Assembly: GCA_900073065.1 (NCBI GenBank) | Contig: FJOG01000022.1 | Location: 233,357 to 297,356, forward strand | Length of the DNA stretch: 64,000 nucleotides | Direction of reading: 5' to 3' | DNA from: Phialocephala subalpina | Taxonomy: Eukaryota > Ascomycota > Leotiomycetes > Helotiales > Mollisiaceae | Shown here: one piece after another, positions 23,128 to 35,222 of the stretch | Position numbering within the stretch: position 1 is the first letter of the stretch | Layout: every line of letters begins with the position of its first letter | Notes under the pieces: generated by a model | The model's input: the letters and a program-made list of their open reading frames with translations, nothing else | What the model was told of the DNA's origin: nothing | Databases searched by the model: none | Made by a program: the position numbers and the translations under genes

Positions 23128-26100
23128 ATGATGGCTCCGATTCCACGGAATGCGATCACCAACGGCCGGCCGAATGGCTACACAAATGGTGCATTGGTAT
23201 CGTTCGATGCGCCGCCCTCGACAATGGCTGCACAACTGATCAACAACCTGTCTACGACGGACCAACCGTCTACATCCGCGGAACAGGATGAATTGAAAAG
23301 GCTTTTCGAGGAAGTCTCTGCGCTAGAAAACAATATAGCTAATATCCAAGATCCTGACGCCAAGCTTGAGCATAAGCATAAGGTCATCTATGTCTTAGCA
23401 CATGCTCTGCTAGAAAGACTCACCAAGAGCGACCCATTCGTCGATAATCAGCTATTCCTCTCTTACGCTCCTGAGGCTATAGACGTCTTCACGCAAACCA
23501 TCAGAGAGTTTCCCGCCCTGCTAGACTATGCACTACCTCACGGGACCTATCTTCGAGGCCGTGGCCAAGAGCCTCTGTGGATATGGTTGTTTCCGCGCAT
23601 CCTAGCACTTTTTGGACGCCCACAGTTCGAATGCTTGACCGAGAAGATCAGAGCATTTTTCAGTGCTTCGTTCCAGGTAGTTTCGAGATCACCGAAACTA
23701 TGGCACCTAAATTCATTTTTCTTCAGCTACCTCAAAGAGTGTGTCGCAAGTATGCTGGCCGTCAAACCCCTTCTGGAAAAGCTTTGATTAACCTTTTGTA
23801 GACACGGTGGATCCACTGACACATTTCAAGACCATATACAACAAGAATGTGTCCATCATTCTTCCGACTAGCCAGGCCGATTACCCCATGTTCTTCTCCG
23901 ATAAGAACGACAGTGCATCTAGTCAGGTTCTTTACTGCACCTACACTATAGAGGACTCGATCGAAGGTTATTACCAAATTACTCAGTTGCTACTGATACT
24001 GGTCGACGTTTCTATGGAAGCAGCGTCATCTTATGATGCAACGCCTGCGTTTGAGGGTTATTTGGCATGGATGTTCGATTCGTTCTGTTCCCTTCACGAC
24101 ATTTATCAAAAGTGGCAAGGAAACCCCGCTGTCTCTGAAAGATGTCGAAATCCCGACGAGTTGTCCTTCTGTGCTCTATACTCTTTAATGTCCTCGATCC
24201 GAGACTCACTGTCACCAGCTCTTGTTCGGAAAGGATATATCACACTTTCTAGCCTTTGTGGAAATGTGTTGCAAGATCAAAGCCAGCGCTTCGAAGAGTC
24301 AACACAGCTTGCTCTCGGTGGTTTCATCTTGAATCTGGCTAGCATCTGCGAAAGTTACGATTCGGTGCGCAGGTTGGTCTCGCTCCATCTCATGCCCATG
24401 ATCAAAACCATCCTAGCGGATGAAGGTGTTGAGGAACGACTGGGTACAGATTTTCAGGTTTGCTTGCCCCAGTATCGCCTCTGGCTCGTTACTGACTTGG
24501 ATGTAGAAAATTGCGAAACTTTTGTTCCATGCTTGCGATCCTGAGCAGTCTGAAGCTCTGGATCTCTCCGATAATGACTTCGCTAACAGTAAACTCTCTG
24601 TGGAATTCCAGCGTTTGGGTTTCCAAGAAAAGGTCGTATCGACACCGGAAAATGGGAAAACCCAAACACTCGAACCACCTAACAAGCGTATTAAAGTGGA
24701 TGAAGGTATGTTCATTCTCGAAGAAGTCACGGCGGACCTTTGCGAGGTCCTTGGTTCTCAAAGAATTACCAGTATGGATAGCCTGCACCAAGTCGCTGAG
24801 TGAGTTTGATCCAAGGTTTCAATCACCGTAGCACTCTAACATATCTGCAGAGGAAGCTTCGCAGCACTGGATGATGTAGGTAGATGTCAAGCTTTTGAAT
24901 ATCTTGGTCGAGTGCCTTGCGCAGTTTCCGGACATCTTACCGTGACTCGCATTGGTGGCAAGATCAACGCAACGAAGTGTCCTCTGTGCGAGGGATCACT
25001 AGTGCCCAAGACAACTCATCGAGGTGAAGAGGCATACAAAGGGATCATGGAGGAGGCTATACTGACCTTCAGCTCGTTGCTTGACTCGCCTGCTTTTCGT
25101 GAGGGTAGAAAGGTCCGCCTTCTAGCCATGTTCGCTTTGAGGCGGTTTGCAGCACATTATGACGACCCTGCTTTCCTGAATCTAGAAGACTCGCAGCTTG
25201 GACAGTGGTGTGTCTCTTCTTTGAAGAGTTCGATGCGTGAATTAAGAATTGCTGCTGGGTAAGACTTGCAAACAGTTTTCGTGCTCTCTTTTTTCGCTCG
25301 ACGTTTTCCGGTCGTAACCTTTGCTCACTCATAACGCAGACGCACTTTACCGGTTTTCCTGCGAGGTGAATCGACGCCGAATTCTCTGACAAGAACAAAC
25401 AGATTCAATACCATGAATCTCTTGCGCTCATTTTTTGAGGGAGAGAGTACACATTTGCAAGAGACCTGCGTCCTTGCCTGGGGCCAGATAGGAAGGCATG
25501 TCCAACAGTATCCCGCTCCCGAGCTTCAACTGACCCAGACAGAATTGCAGAGGACGACGAGCTTTGCCTTGTTCTGCTTGCCCTCGTCAAGTATCTTGGC
25601 CACAGCAACCCAATTGTATCCGCAGTTTCATTCACCGAGGTTAGTTCGACAAATGTAAATGTTAGACCAAGTCTGAGCTGATATTTTGAAGATTCTCCAG
25701 CTTGCTAAATCAGCTACGACGACGATAGACCGACTCTTCAGTGCGTTCTGGGGAGTAGTTGCTATTGAGGCTGTAAAAGACCTTCTTGTTCGTCCGCAAT
25801 CATCGCAGCTGATGGCAGATCTCCTTAAGATGTCTGTCACTGAGTTCCTGATCCTGACACAATCATACACTCTTCCTTACCTTGTCATGACCAAGAACCT
25901 TGGAGTCATCAACAGAATTGCAGAAGCCAACAACAAGAACAACTTCAATCTACTAATGCAAAAGGAAAATCTAGATGCGGTGGTCGCACTTCTGCTACAG
26001 CAGAGTGTAGCGGACATGGAGACGTATATCTTGTCCCTTTTACGGCTTGCAGACCCAGAATTCAAGAACTATGACCTACATCAGTTCCTGAGGATTGGAG

Positions 26101-29100
26101 CGTCTGCAAAAGCTCTTCTCCTTTTGAAGGCAGCAGCAGAGGCTGACGATAGCAAAAAGTCCAGGGTATGATACATTGATGTACTTGAGCAAGAGCAGTA
26201 ATTGACATCCATAGATTCGATTTGGCTTGCAATTTCTTGCAGAGCAGACATTTGATAGTACGGATGGCAAAGAGGCTTTTGGAGCCTTCTTCGACTATCA
26301 CCTCCTCGGGCTCGTCGCCGACTTATCCGAAGTTATCAACGACCCCAATGATGCGCGCACCGTAACAGAAAAGCGACTTTGTGTCAAGACTGCCGAAGAG
26401 TTAGTGAAAGTGGCCAAAACCCAGACGAGGGTCGCTCGTCCCCAGGCAAGTCTCTCCATCGAAAGTCTACTTGTTGCGTCACTGACACGTACCTAATGTT
26501 TAGCTTTGTGCCATTCTCCAGTCTGCTTTCGCCCAGAAGGGCCTGGAAGCCGCTTCTTTCTCGGCATGGGAAACAATGCTTAGAAACATGGGAGACGAAG
26601 ATGTGGAGACCATGCTTGAGAGCACATTTACAACTGTCATCCAACGATGGAACGCCTTCGACGAATCTACCCAGGTCAAAGCAGAATCAGCCCTGCAATA
26701 TCTGGTCAAGGAAAGGTCTCGTCTCGTACGGAATATGATCGTCAATCTCCCTTCTCTTTCTCACATACCGGAGTTGGATGCTGTGGAGAAACTGGTCAAA
26801 AACCTCAGAACATCAACTGACACTGGAAATGCGTTTTCCATCTTCAGCAGGAGGCTCGGCCATGAGAACTCAGGTGTTGTTACCCAGGCTTTGGTTGAGT
26901 TGAAAAGCTTTCTTCGACAGCATCAAGGCTTCCTCCAAGCTTCCGCCTCGAGCGAGCAGCCGGATATCGTTATTGGTCAGCTGACCCGATCAATCCTAGA
27001 ATCCTGTGTCAAGTCCCATGGTTCACAAGAGAGGATACCTATATTGGCTGCAGAATGTCTTGGCTTGGTGGGCTGTCTCGATCCGAACAGGGTTGAAACT
27101 GTGCGAGCACGCCGCGACATGGTCGTCGTCAGTAATTTCGCCGATGGTTCGGAGACAACTGACTTTATGCTGTTAGTATTGGAAGAAGCAATTGTCCCCG
27201 CCTTTTTGTCGACGAACGATACCAAGTTACAAGGGTTCCTGTCCTGGGTTATGCAAATAATTCTCCACAGAACTAATCTGTCAGATATCTGCGCTGAGGC
27301 AATGAGAAACAGTTCAAAGGCGCAATCCAACGAGCTCTATCAGAAATGGCTAGAATTGCCACAAAGCGTACAAGACACCCTTACGCCGTTCCTCACCTCC
27401 AGGTTTGACCTCAAAGAGATCAGCAAGATCGAATACAGATACCCAATATTTCGACCAGAGCACCAAGGCTCGAATTTGTTCGGTTCGTGGTTAAGGTCCT
27501 TTGTCCTCGATCTTCTGCAGAAACACAATTCCATATTTACGAATATATTCTTTCCGCCATTGCGGCGTGCCGTCAGATTCAAGGAAAACTCAGTCGCAAA
27601 TCTGCTACTGCCTTACGTCGTAATGTACGTTATCATAGCCGGAACGGACCAAAACAGGCAGGAGATAGGGCAGGACTTGCTCAACATTCTGAGATATGAG
27701 CCGCCCGCCAAGTTACGAGAAGAAGTCAAGTTGTGCGTAGAGGTACGTTCAGTCCTTCAATGCTCGGGGTTGTACTAATCGAAAGCAGGCTGTCTTCCGA
27801 ATTCTAGACTACATAGCAAGATGGACTCAAGAGCGGCAGATCAAGGCCAGCCAATCTCGTGGACAAGATCTCGCTGAAGCTGAAAAAGATATTGCAAAGA
27901 TCAATTCTGTCGTGGAGATGATTCCGCCGGAGATCATATCTGCCCGTGCTGTCGAATGCAAGTCATATTCGCGAGCACTGTTCTATTGGGAGCAACATAT
28001 TCGCAACCTTAGAAGACCCGACATGCCCCAGAAGGAGAACACTGCTCTTCTAGAGCATCTGCAAGACATCTACTCCCAGATAGACGAGCCAGATGGAATT
28101 GAAGGAATATCAGCGCATTTACAGGTCGTCGACATCAATCAGCAGATCCTGGGCCATCGCAAAGCTGGCCGCTGGACGGCTGCCCAGAGCTGGTACGAAA
28201 TACAACTTGCCGAAACGCCTCAAGATGTCGATGTCCAACTAAACCTATTAACATGCTTAAGGGAATCCGGACAGCTTGGTAAGTATCTCAACCTAAGCTC
28301 ATGGCCCAACTAACTGATTGACCTCAGATGTTCTGCTAAACTACGTCGAAGGCATGTGCAAAGCAGATCTCTCCGTGGACGCGCGAGGCGTAGATGAAGG
28401 TAATTCTGAGATGGTCGCCGAAATAAAGACAAATGTCGAATCGAAGAAGAAAGCTAAAGCGAAGCTCCTCGCATTCGCTACTGAAGCCTCGTGGGCAACG
28501 GGAAAATGGGCCGCTCTGGGCAAGTACACTTCGATGCATTCCGACTTGACTGCAGAAGACTTTAATGTCAACATTGGCCGTGCTCTTTTGGACCTGCAAA
28601 AGAATGACATCGAGACATTCAAGTCAAAAATCGGCTCATTACGAAACCGAATCACGAACTCGATGTCGGTGGCATCTACGTCCTCACTGAGCGCTTGTCA
28701 TGACGATATGCTCAAGTTACACGTGCTTACCGAGTTAGAGATGATTGCAGGGACGGACATAGAGCCTGGATTGGATCCGAACCGCGCCAGCATCCTCGAG
28801 TCATTAACCAGTCGACTTGAAGTCGTTGGAGCGTATCTAAACGATAAGCAGTATCTACTCGGAATTCGCAGAGCTGCTATGCAATTATCAAGGTATGTTG
28901 CCATCATGCCAAACATTCTATTGCTAATGATGTATAGTTTGGAATTTACGAAAGGAGATATTGCTTCGACGTGGCTTACCAGTGCTCGACTTGCTAGGAA
29001 AGGAAATGCCATTCACCAGTCATTCAACGCTGTTTTACACGCTGCACAGCTAGGAGATGAATCGGCAACTATCGAACACGCAAGGCTCTTGTGGAAGGAA

Positions 29101-31188
29101 GGCCATCACCGGAAAGCGATTCAGAGTTTACAAGGAGCTATCGCTAGCAATGCTTTCATGTCTCACAATAAGAGCATGCACGCTACAAGCTTCACAAACA
29201 TGGACACAGACCAGCAGCAGAATCTTCTTAGAGCAAGAGCGCACCTGCTTCTCGCGAAGTGGCTAGACAGGGCCGGTCAGACCAACACTTCAGCGTTGCG
29301 AACGCAATATCAGCTTGCCGCAAAGACTCATATGGATTGGGAGAAGGGGCATTACTATCTCGGACGCCATTACAACAAATTGCTCGAGGCCGAGAAAATC
29401 ATCCCATTCGAGCACCAGAAAGATTCATACCTAAGAGGTGAAATGGCAAAGCTGGTCATTGAGAACTACTTACGGAGTCTTTGCTACGGAACGAAATACC
29501 TTCATCAGACATTACCTAGGGTTCTCACATTGTGGCTCGATCTTGGGAACTCTTTGAAAACTTCTGGCGACGGCAGGACTGGACTAAGCAAGGAACTCGC
29601 GTCAAACATAAATGATGCCCGTCGAAACATCCTCGACGCCCTGCATCAGCGCTGGAAGAAATACATTGCTAAATTACCAGCATATATGTTCTATACCGCG
29701 CTACCGCAGATAGTGGCTCGCATTGCTCATCAGAACACCGAGGTGTTCAGATTTCTGCAAGATATGATTATCAAAGTCATCGCAGCGTATCCCCGACAAG
29801 CACTTTGGAGTCTCCTTGCTGTTTGCGCGTCTACGCAATCGGATCGCAAAACGCGGGGTGCTACCATTCTTTCCAATGTACGCAATAAGAAAACTACAGA
29901 ACCTGGAGTCGAGATGAGAAGAATCATCAAGGATGGCGAGAAGATTTGTGAGCAGCTCTTGATGGCTTGCAATGCCGGAGAGTTTCACGGCAATAGAACG
30001 ATCTGGGCTAGTCTGAAGAAAGATCTAGGTTTTGACAAGTCCTGCGTCCCAAGCCAGTTAGCTGTGCCAGTTGAGAAAGTTTTGACTGCTGCGCTTCCTA
30101 CCCTTACGGAAAATCCGATGAACCACAAGGCGTTTTCCCGAGATGTAGTCACGATCCACAGCTTCCTAGACGAGGTCTTGGTTCTTAGCTCTCTCCAAAA
30201 ACCTCGGAAACTCAATGCTCGCGGGTCTGATGGTAGACTTTATGGGATTATGTGCAAACCCAAGGACGATCTTCGCAAGGACCAGCGTCTCATGGAATTC
30301 AATGGCATGATCAATCGGTCGCTGAAGCGCGATGCAGAATCGAGTAGGCGGCAGCTGTACATCAAAACCTATGCTGTGACCCCTCTCAACGAAGAGTGTG
30401 GCCTTATCGAATGGGTCGATGGTTTGAAGACGCTTCGAGATATCCTCCTGGGATTATACAAGCCGCTTGGTATATCGCCAAACTACCGGGAGATAGAGGC
30501 GTACTGCGAGGAGGCTATCAAATCTGAGGACAGGCTTCCCTTCTTTACGGACAAGGTACTGGGTACATTTCCTCCCATCTTCCACAGATGGTTCGTGCAA
30601 CAATTTCCGGAACCTGAGGCCTGGTTCATAGCTCGACTCCGCTACACTCGTTCTTGTGCTGTTATGTCCATGGTCGGAACGATGCTCGGACTGGGTGATC
30701 GACATGGTGAGAATATTCTCTTCGAAGAGGGTAATGGCGGAACTTTTCATGTCGACTTCAACTGTCTTTTCGATAAAGGTCTTACCTTTGTCAAGCCGGA
30801 ACGTGTGCCATTCCGCTTGACGCACAACATGATTGATGCTATGGGGATGTACGGATATGAAGGACCGTTCCGCAAATCTTCGGAACTGACGTTGAAACTT
30901 TTGCGGCAGCATGAGGAGACTTTGATGACGATTTTGGAGGCTTTCGTTTACGATCCCACCCTTGATTTGTTGACGAAAAAGCCGGACAAGAAGAAGAGAG
31001 AGGGTGCTATGAATATCCCCCAGACTGCTCAAGGTGTCCTCGACAGCATTCAGCGAAAGATTCGGGGTTTACTGGCAGGAGAGAGTGTTCCACTTGGAGT
31101 CGAGGGGCAGGTCGATGAGCTGATCAAGCAGGCAACAAATCAGACATACTTAGCTGGTATGTATATTGGCTGGTGTTCGTTCTTCTAG
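23128..31188 (+). CDS. uvsB: ATR-family PI3K-like checkpoint kinase (UvsB/Mec1/Rad3)
   Basis: A roughly 2400-residue kinase that senses RPA-coated single-stranded DNA and starts the S-phase and G2 checkpoint in the nucleus. The kinase domain near the 3' end has LGLGDRHGENILFEEGNGG, HVDFNCLFDKG (the ATR form of DFG) and the C-terminal FATC block TNQTYLAGMYIGWCSFF. HEAT/FAT helices precede it. Exons I could place start at 23128, about 23802, 24507, about 24852, about 25340, 25692, 26215, 26504, 27789, 28328 and 28938. The intron 26446-26503 has a GC-AG pair (CAG|GCAAGT), and 28893-28937 is a 45-nt in-frame intron. Two places resist splicing, about 23727-23810 and 25485-25515. The gene shares a short divergent promoter with cox16. 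Confidence 0.92.
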
Positions 31189-31878
31189 ATGTACAGATGG
31201 CATGGGGTCAGAGAGGCGTTAGAAATCGTGTAGAGTATCAGATCTGCAAGAACTAAGGCATCAATCACTTCGAGCACAATCGGTATTACGCGCGCGGTTG
31301 GCCCGAGAACAAATGCTCAACTTACTTGAGTACCTACGCCTACACCCGAAAGTCGGGAAGGTCTTCGAGGTTGTTTCGGGCGAGGGTGGGTGCACTACAA
31401 TAAGGTATCACCTCGAGCACAATCGGTACCACGTGATCCACAGATCGTTTGAGATTAATTTTGAAGTTCACTTTGCTTCTTCATGGTGCATACTCAGTTT
31501 TGACTTGCTCATGAAACTGAACTCATATCACGAGAACTGAAGTGATCAGTGGATCTCGTGCATGCGGTACTCGCCACACTCAAACGCGGCATTTCAAAGT
31601 GGTCCCATCTTTGCATCTCGCTCACACCATACTCCTCGTGTCACCATTCTTCAACCACTACAAGATACCCCTTCACCCCCACAACGCCACTTCCGCTTTC
31701 CTTAACCTTCCTCTTGTTCTCTTCTCAATTCAACATTTTCCTTCTCATCTTCTCATCAAACCCAAAAGTGTTTATGTTCATCCCTTCAATCACAACAAAA
31801 TTCCCGGTCCATACACATTCACACCCGTCACCAAATCCACTTCCTCGACCTCAGAGACCAAGAAAGCAGTTTGTGAAA
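31189..31878. other. Intergenic with a short direct repeat
   Basis: Between the kinase and a small downstream gene. The motif CGAGCACAATCGGTA occurs at about 31268 and again at about 31413, in related flanks. I see no coding gene. Confidence 0.4.
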
Positions 31879-32144
31879 ATGAGCGCTATTTTGAGAAAGA
31901 GAACAATCTTGCTAGGAGTTGGAGCTGTAGGCGTCGGTCTTGTAGCTACAGGAAAGCTTGCTCCGAGCAAGAAACAAGCAGTCGTTTGGGGCATGAGTGC
32001 GGAATTGGACAAAGCAAATGACGAAGTCGATAGAGCGAGGGAAGTAGCTTTTGGGTATGTTGTCTCATTATCTAAGGATACAGAGCTAATGTAAGTAGGA
32101 AACAAGCAGATGGAGATGAGTTGAAGGCTGATGCGGCGCGGTAG
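31879..32144 (+). CDS. Small single-pass membrane protein, unknown
   Basis: Exons 31879-32054 and 32099-32144 encode 73 residues. The N-terminus is MSAILRKRTILLGVGAVGVG followed by LVATGKLAPSKKQ: a basic start and one Gly/Val-rich helix, which suggests insertion in a mitochondrial or ER membrane. The C-terminal part is charged and helical (AELDKANDEVDRAREVAFGK). The 44-nt intron (GTATGT...GTAG) removes a stretch that would otherwise run to a stop at 32092. I do not recognise the family. A long CT-rich leader precedes the ATG. Confidence 0.6.
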
Positions 32145-32462
32145 GAGATGGGTAGGAGACAATGCTAGTGAAGGGTGGCCTTGACGACTTCAGGTTTGGG
32201 ATTGGGATGGTTTCATTTCTGGGCGCATGGATCTGGGACTTTAGACTCATGGGTTATTGCGGGCAACGAAGTGAGTACGGACAATGATTCAATAGCTGCA
32301 TCAAAAGCATGTTATTCCACGACTAGGTACTATGTCTGCCCTTCACAATAACGCCAGCGTGTACGAAATCTTCTTTCTTCTCCTTCATATACTTTAAAAG
32401 CTTGCTCTCTTCCAATACACTTGTACTGTATAGCATATTATTTCCAAACACACCAAATCCTC

Positions 32463-32822
32463 ATGGCTTTCTCTTGGGAACTCCCAAGATCGGAACCCCG
32501 TAGCCCTTGGGAACGCAAGCACGCCTTTAAACACGGTTTCCCTTTCTCAGATCGAGCTCATAAGTACTGGTGCTTCAAAAGAAAATGCGATGCTATCTTC
32601 CCTAGTCTCGATCGAGTAGCACAGCACGAGAAGTTTGCGCACTCGCGCCACCCGCTGACTGGAGACTATGGCGACTGGCTTGAGAGAATTGAGGAAGAAG
32701 GGGAAGATGCGGATGTTGTCAAGATGAAGGGAGGGGAGGGCGCTGGACAGGACCAAACGCATCGAAGCATGACGAGAATGGGGATGGGGTTCTTTGGCAG
32801 AGGAGATGAGGAAGAGGAGTAG
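32463..32822 (+). CDS. Small C2H2-like zinc finger protein
   Basis: One exon of 119 residues starting at ATG 32463. The core reads YWCFKRKCDAIFPSLDRVAQ then HEKFAHSRH, a C-x4-C...H-x5-H arrangement like a degenerate C2H2 finger. The N-terminus is aromatic/Pro-rich (MAFSWELPRSEPRSPW), and the tail is acidic (GRGDEEEE). It may bind nucleic acid or be a structural finger; no further function can be read. Confidence 0.55.
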   Translation: MAFSWELPRSEPRSPWERKHAFKHGFPFSDRAHKYWCFKRKCDAIFPSLDRVAQHEKFAHSRHPLTGDYGDWLERIEEEGEDADVVKMKGGEGAGQDQTHRSMTRMGMGFFGRGDEEEE

Positions 32823-32940
32823 AAAAAACAAATGAGGGAATGAGAACATCAGCATAAGAATCTATTGTTGTACTTCATTGTCGATTATGCTCTTACGTTG
32901 GTTTGAGTCCACCCTATGAATCCTCCTTAACGCAACCTTT

Positions 32941-33366
32941 TCAACACCAGTTCCGTAGCCTGCTCTTCCTCCAACATGCCCGAATCTGCTTGTTCGGCCT
33001 TCTTCGACTTGGTGCAGATGAGGAGAGTTCGTGCTCGAGTTGTTGTGGAGAAGCAGGTCGGTTTTCATACTCATCAGCTTTGACCTCCCAGTCCTCCGGA
33101 GTCTCTGATTTCTTCTTGATGAGCGACTTCTCCTTGACGGATGATGTCTTTCTGATCGAGCTGGCAGCTTTAATCCATCGTTCCGGGGTTGGCGTTTTCT
33201 TTTTGATCGAATTGGTTCTAGATGATCGAGTTCTGAGCGGAAGCGACGTCTTCTTTGTCACTGATTCAGTCGTGCCAGATTGTTGAACGATCTTCTTGGT
33301 TGTCGAAGCATCTTTGTGCTTCGCTCCGCGATCGAGGCTCGCACGTACAGGAGCCCGGGGAGCCAT
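32941..33366 (-). CDS. Basic Ser/Thr-rich hypothetical protein
   Basis: A single frame of 141 residues from ATG 33366. It is rich in Lys, Ser and Thr (TKKTSLPLRTRSSRTNSIKK; SSVKEKSLIKKKSETPEDWE) with a repeated TPE-W motif (TPERWIKAA, TPEDWEVKA). It looks disordered and nuclear-like. No domain is recognised, and the last residues (RNWC) may be an artefact of an unspliced intron. Confidence 0.45.
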   Translation of the reverse strand: MAPRAPVRASLDRGAKHKDASTTKKIVQQSGTTESVTKKTSLPLRTRSSRTNSIKKKTPTPERWIKAASSIRKTSSVKEKSLIKKKSETPEDWEVKADEYENRPASPQQLEHELSSSAPSRRRPNKQIRACWRKSRLRNWC

Positions 33367-33997
33367 TGCCGATGCGCCAAGGTAGGATGAAGTAGAGTAT
33401 TCGAAGGTAATGAAGAATTGGCGCAATTAATTAAGATAATTCAACTTCTCCGGGTAAAGACTATTGATGCGTCGATGAGACAAGTCTTGATTGTGATGAA
33501 GGAAGAACTTGCTCTGCCAGGCGACTTCCTATGCATCAGAAGGTCCAGGCCACGTGCACTGTTTACCAACGTAGAGCCATCTATGTTGAGAAAGAGCGTT
33601 GCTACCAGTGGTTGTTTCCTATTTGAGAGGAAATCGTCTGAGTGTCGGATCTAGTCCCACTAGGAGGCATCGATATTAGAAAGTCAACTGCCAGCACTCG
33701 CACTTACGCGGCACTAGCTTTCCAATGAATGAAAGCAAAGCACAGCAGGCAAAGCGATTTATGCGATGAGAAGTCCTGCGGATTTGACTACTGTGGTCGA
33801 AAACAAGAAAGTACGACGTCGCGATGTACCGCTCGCGCGTTTGCTCCTTCCGGATTTCGCGAAAGTTGATCAGCCCCGACCACTTGGCCATTTTGCTCGA
33901 TTTCGCGGTGCTATCATTGTTCCAACTACTAAAGGACATTCAACCCATTCGAATATTCTTCTGACTCATTCGATTCGGATCCGGACTAGGGCGAACC
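33367..33997. other. Intergenic, no gene supported
   Basis: About 630 bp between divergent small genes. Open frames are short and have no recognisable content. Confidence 0.4.
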
Positions 33998-34543
33998 ATG
34001 GGCCAGAACAATTCGACTGAGAGCGATGCCTGTACCCACGCCCACCCCAAACCAAAGTCTCATACACCATCGAACAATCACACAAACATCAAAATATATA
34101 ACGCGCAAACAACTATGCCTCCAAAATCGCTGCAAAGGCTCCATTGCCGGTGCACGGTCGACAATTGCGGAAAGAACTTCGATAATATCGCAGATCTCGA
34201 CAACCACATGAACACGACACACGCCGAGATCCTCGATATTCCAGTCAGCCTGGCGCAGGGAGAGTCTCAGGAGTTTGCCACCAGAATGATGCACGGCGCC
34301 ATAATCACTACGGTCGTGAGGGACATTGAGACATCGAGTACGAACGGCGCAAAGAAAGAACACGAGCACGAGCACGAGCACGTGCACCCGCCTACCCCCC
34401 CAGCGGAGGAAGAAATCAGCGCCGTCTTGGGAAAGGGGAAGGAAAAGGCTACAGAAGCAAGACCGAAACTGGCGAGGTGGGCTTCGAACATGAATAGAAA
34501 CGCGATTGCGAATCCTGGTGCGAGCCTCTGGAAGAGTCTTTGA
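33998..34543 (+). CDS. C2H2 zinc finger-like protein with Glu-His repeat
   Basis: An uninterrupted frame of 181 residues. A finger-like block reads CRCTVDNCGKNFDNIADLDN then HMNTTH, which fits C-x4-C-x12-H-x4-H. Downstream is the microsatellite-coded run EHEHEHEHVHPPTPP, a possible metal-binding or length-variable tract. ATG 33998 opens the frame, but the first 39 residues are low-complexity and a second ATG at 34115 (MPPKSLQRLHC) is an equally good start. The function is unknown. Confidence 0.55.
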   Translation: MGQNNSTESDACTHAHPKPKSHTPSNNHTNIKIYNAQTTMPPKSLQRLHCRCTVDNCGKNFDNIADLDNHMNTTHAEILDIPVSLAQGESQEFATRMMHGAIITTVVRDIETSSTNGAKKEHEHEHEHVHPPTPPAEEEISAVLGKGKEKATEARPKLARWASNMNRNAIANPGASLWKSL

Positions 34544-35222
34544 GGATGCTGACTGATGCATCCATAGAATTTCCACGAGACTCCTGAATGTCCTATGATT
34601 TCGGGGACATTCAGGCGTACTGACACCCATACTCTTTCTTTTGGCATTGTTTTGGTTGGACAGTTGGTTGGTTTGGTTGGTTGGCTGGATCATAAAAGTA
34701 CGAAGTCGCTGGGGATTTTCACGGGGTTTGTACTCGGGACTGTGCGGCTGGAGGATATCAGTAGCAGAATTCAGCGATGTTCAATCCATAACGTGATTTC
34801 CAGTGCTTCAATGTCTATGTCCCACGCATTTATGATAATCCTTCCAATAACTTTTGCGAGCAAGGGGCTTCCAGCTTTGACTTTGAAGTTTTCGCCAGGA
34901 AGTTGCTGAGCATGAATCGTCCAGCTTCCTTGGAGGGAAAGAATTACTGACTGAGAGGCTCCTTCCTTGAAAAACAAGAAGATCACGATTGTGACTCTGC
35001 GACGTTCCTTCCCAAATGAAATTGTTGGGAGGGCTTGAAAGCTTTTCCCAACAACGGAGCCTAGAAACCTTCATTGCAACTGTTCCACAGACATTCTCGA
35101 GCAGTCATTCCACAACACATTTATAGAAGAGACGATCATTGCTTTCAAGACTCACGCCTGAACGACTAGATCGACAGTATTTGTTCTTTGCCAGACTACT
35201 TGACCGACTTGAAGACGCAGCC
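34544..35222. other. Intergenic, no gene supported
   Basis: About 680 bp with a short tandem GTTGGTTTG tract at 34660-34685. No coding sequence was recognised. Confidence 0.4.

Noticed and set aside
33676..33939. Minus-strand frame of 87 codons
   Set aside because: No domain and overlaps the promoter of the C2H2-like gene.
34340..34400. GAGCAC tandem repeat as a possible CRISPR-like or regulatory array
   Set aside because: It is a simple microsatellite coding for Glu-His within a gene.
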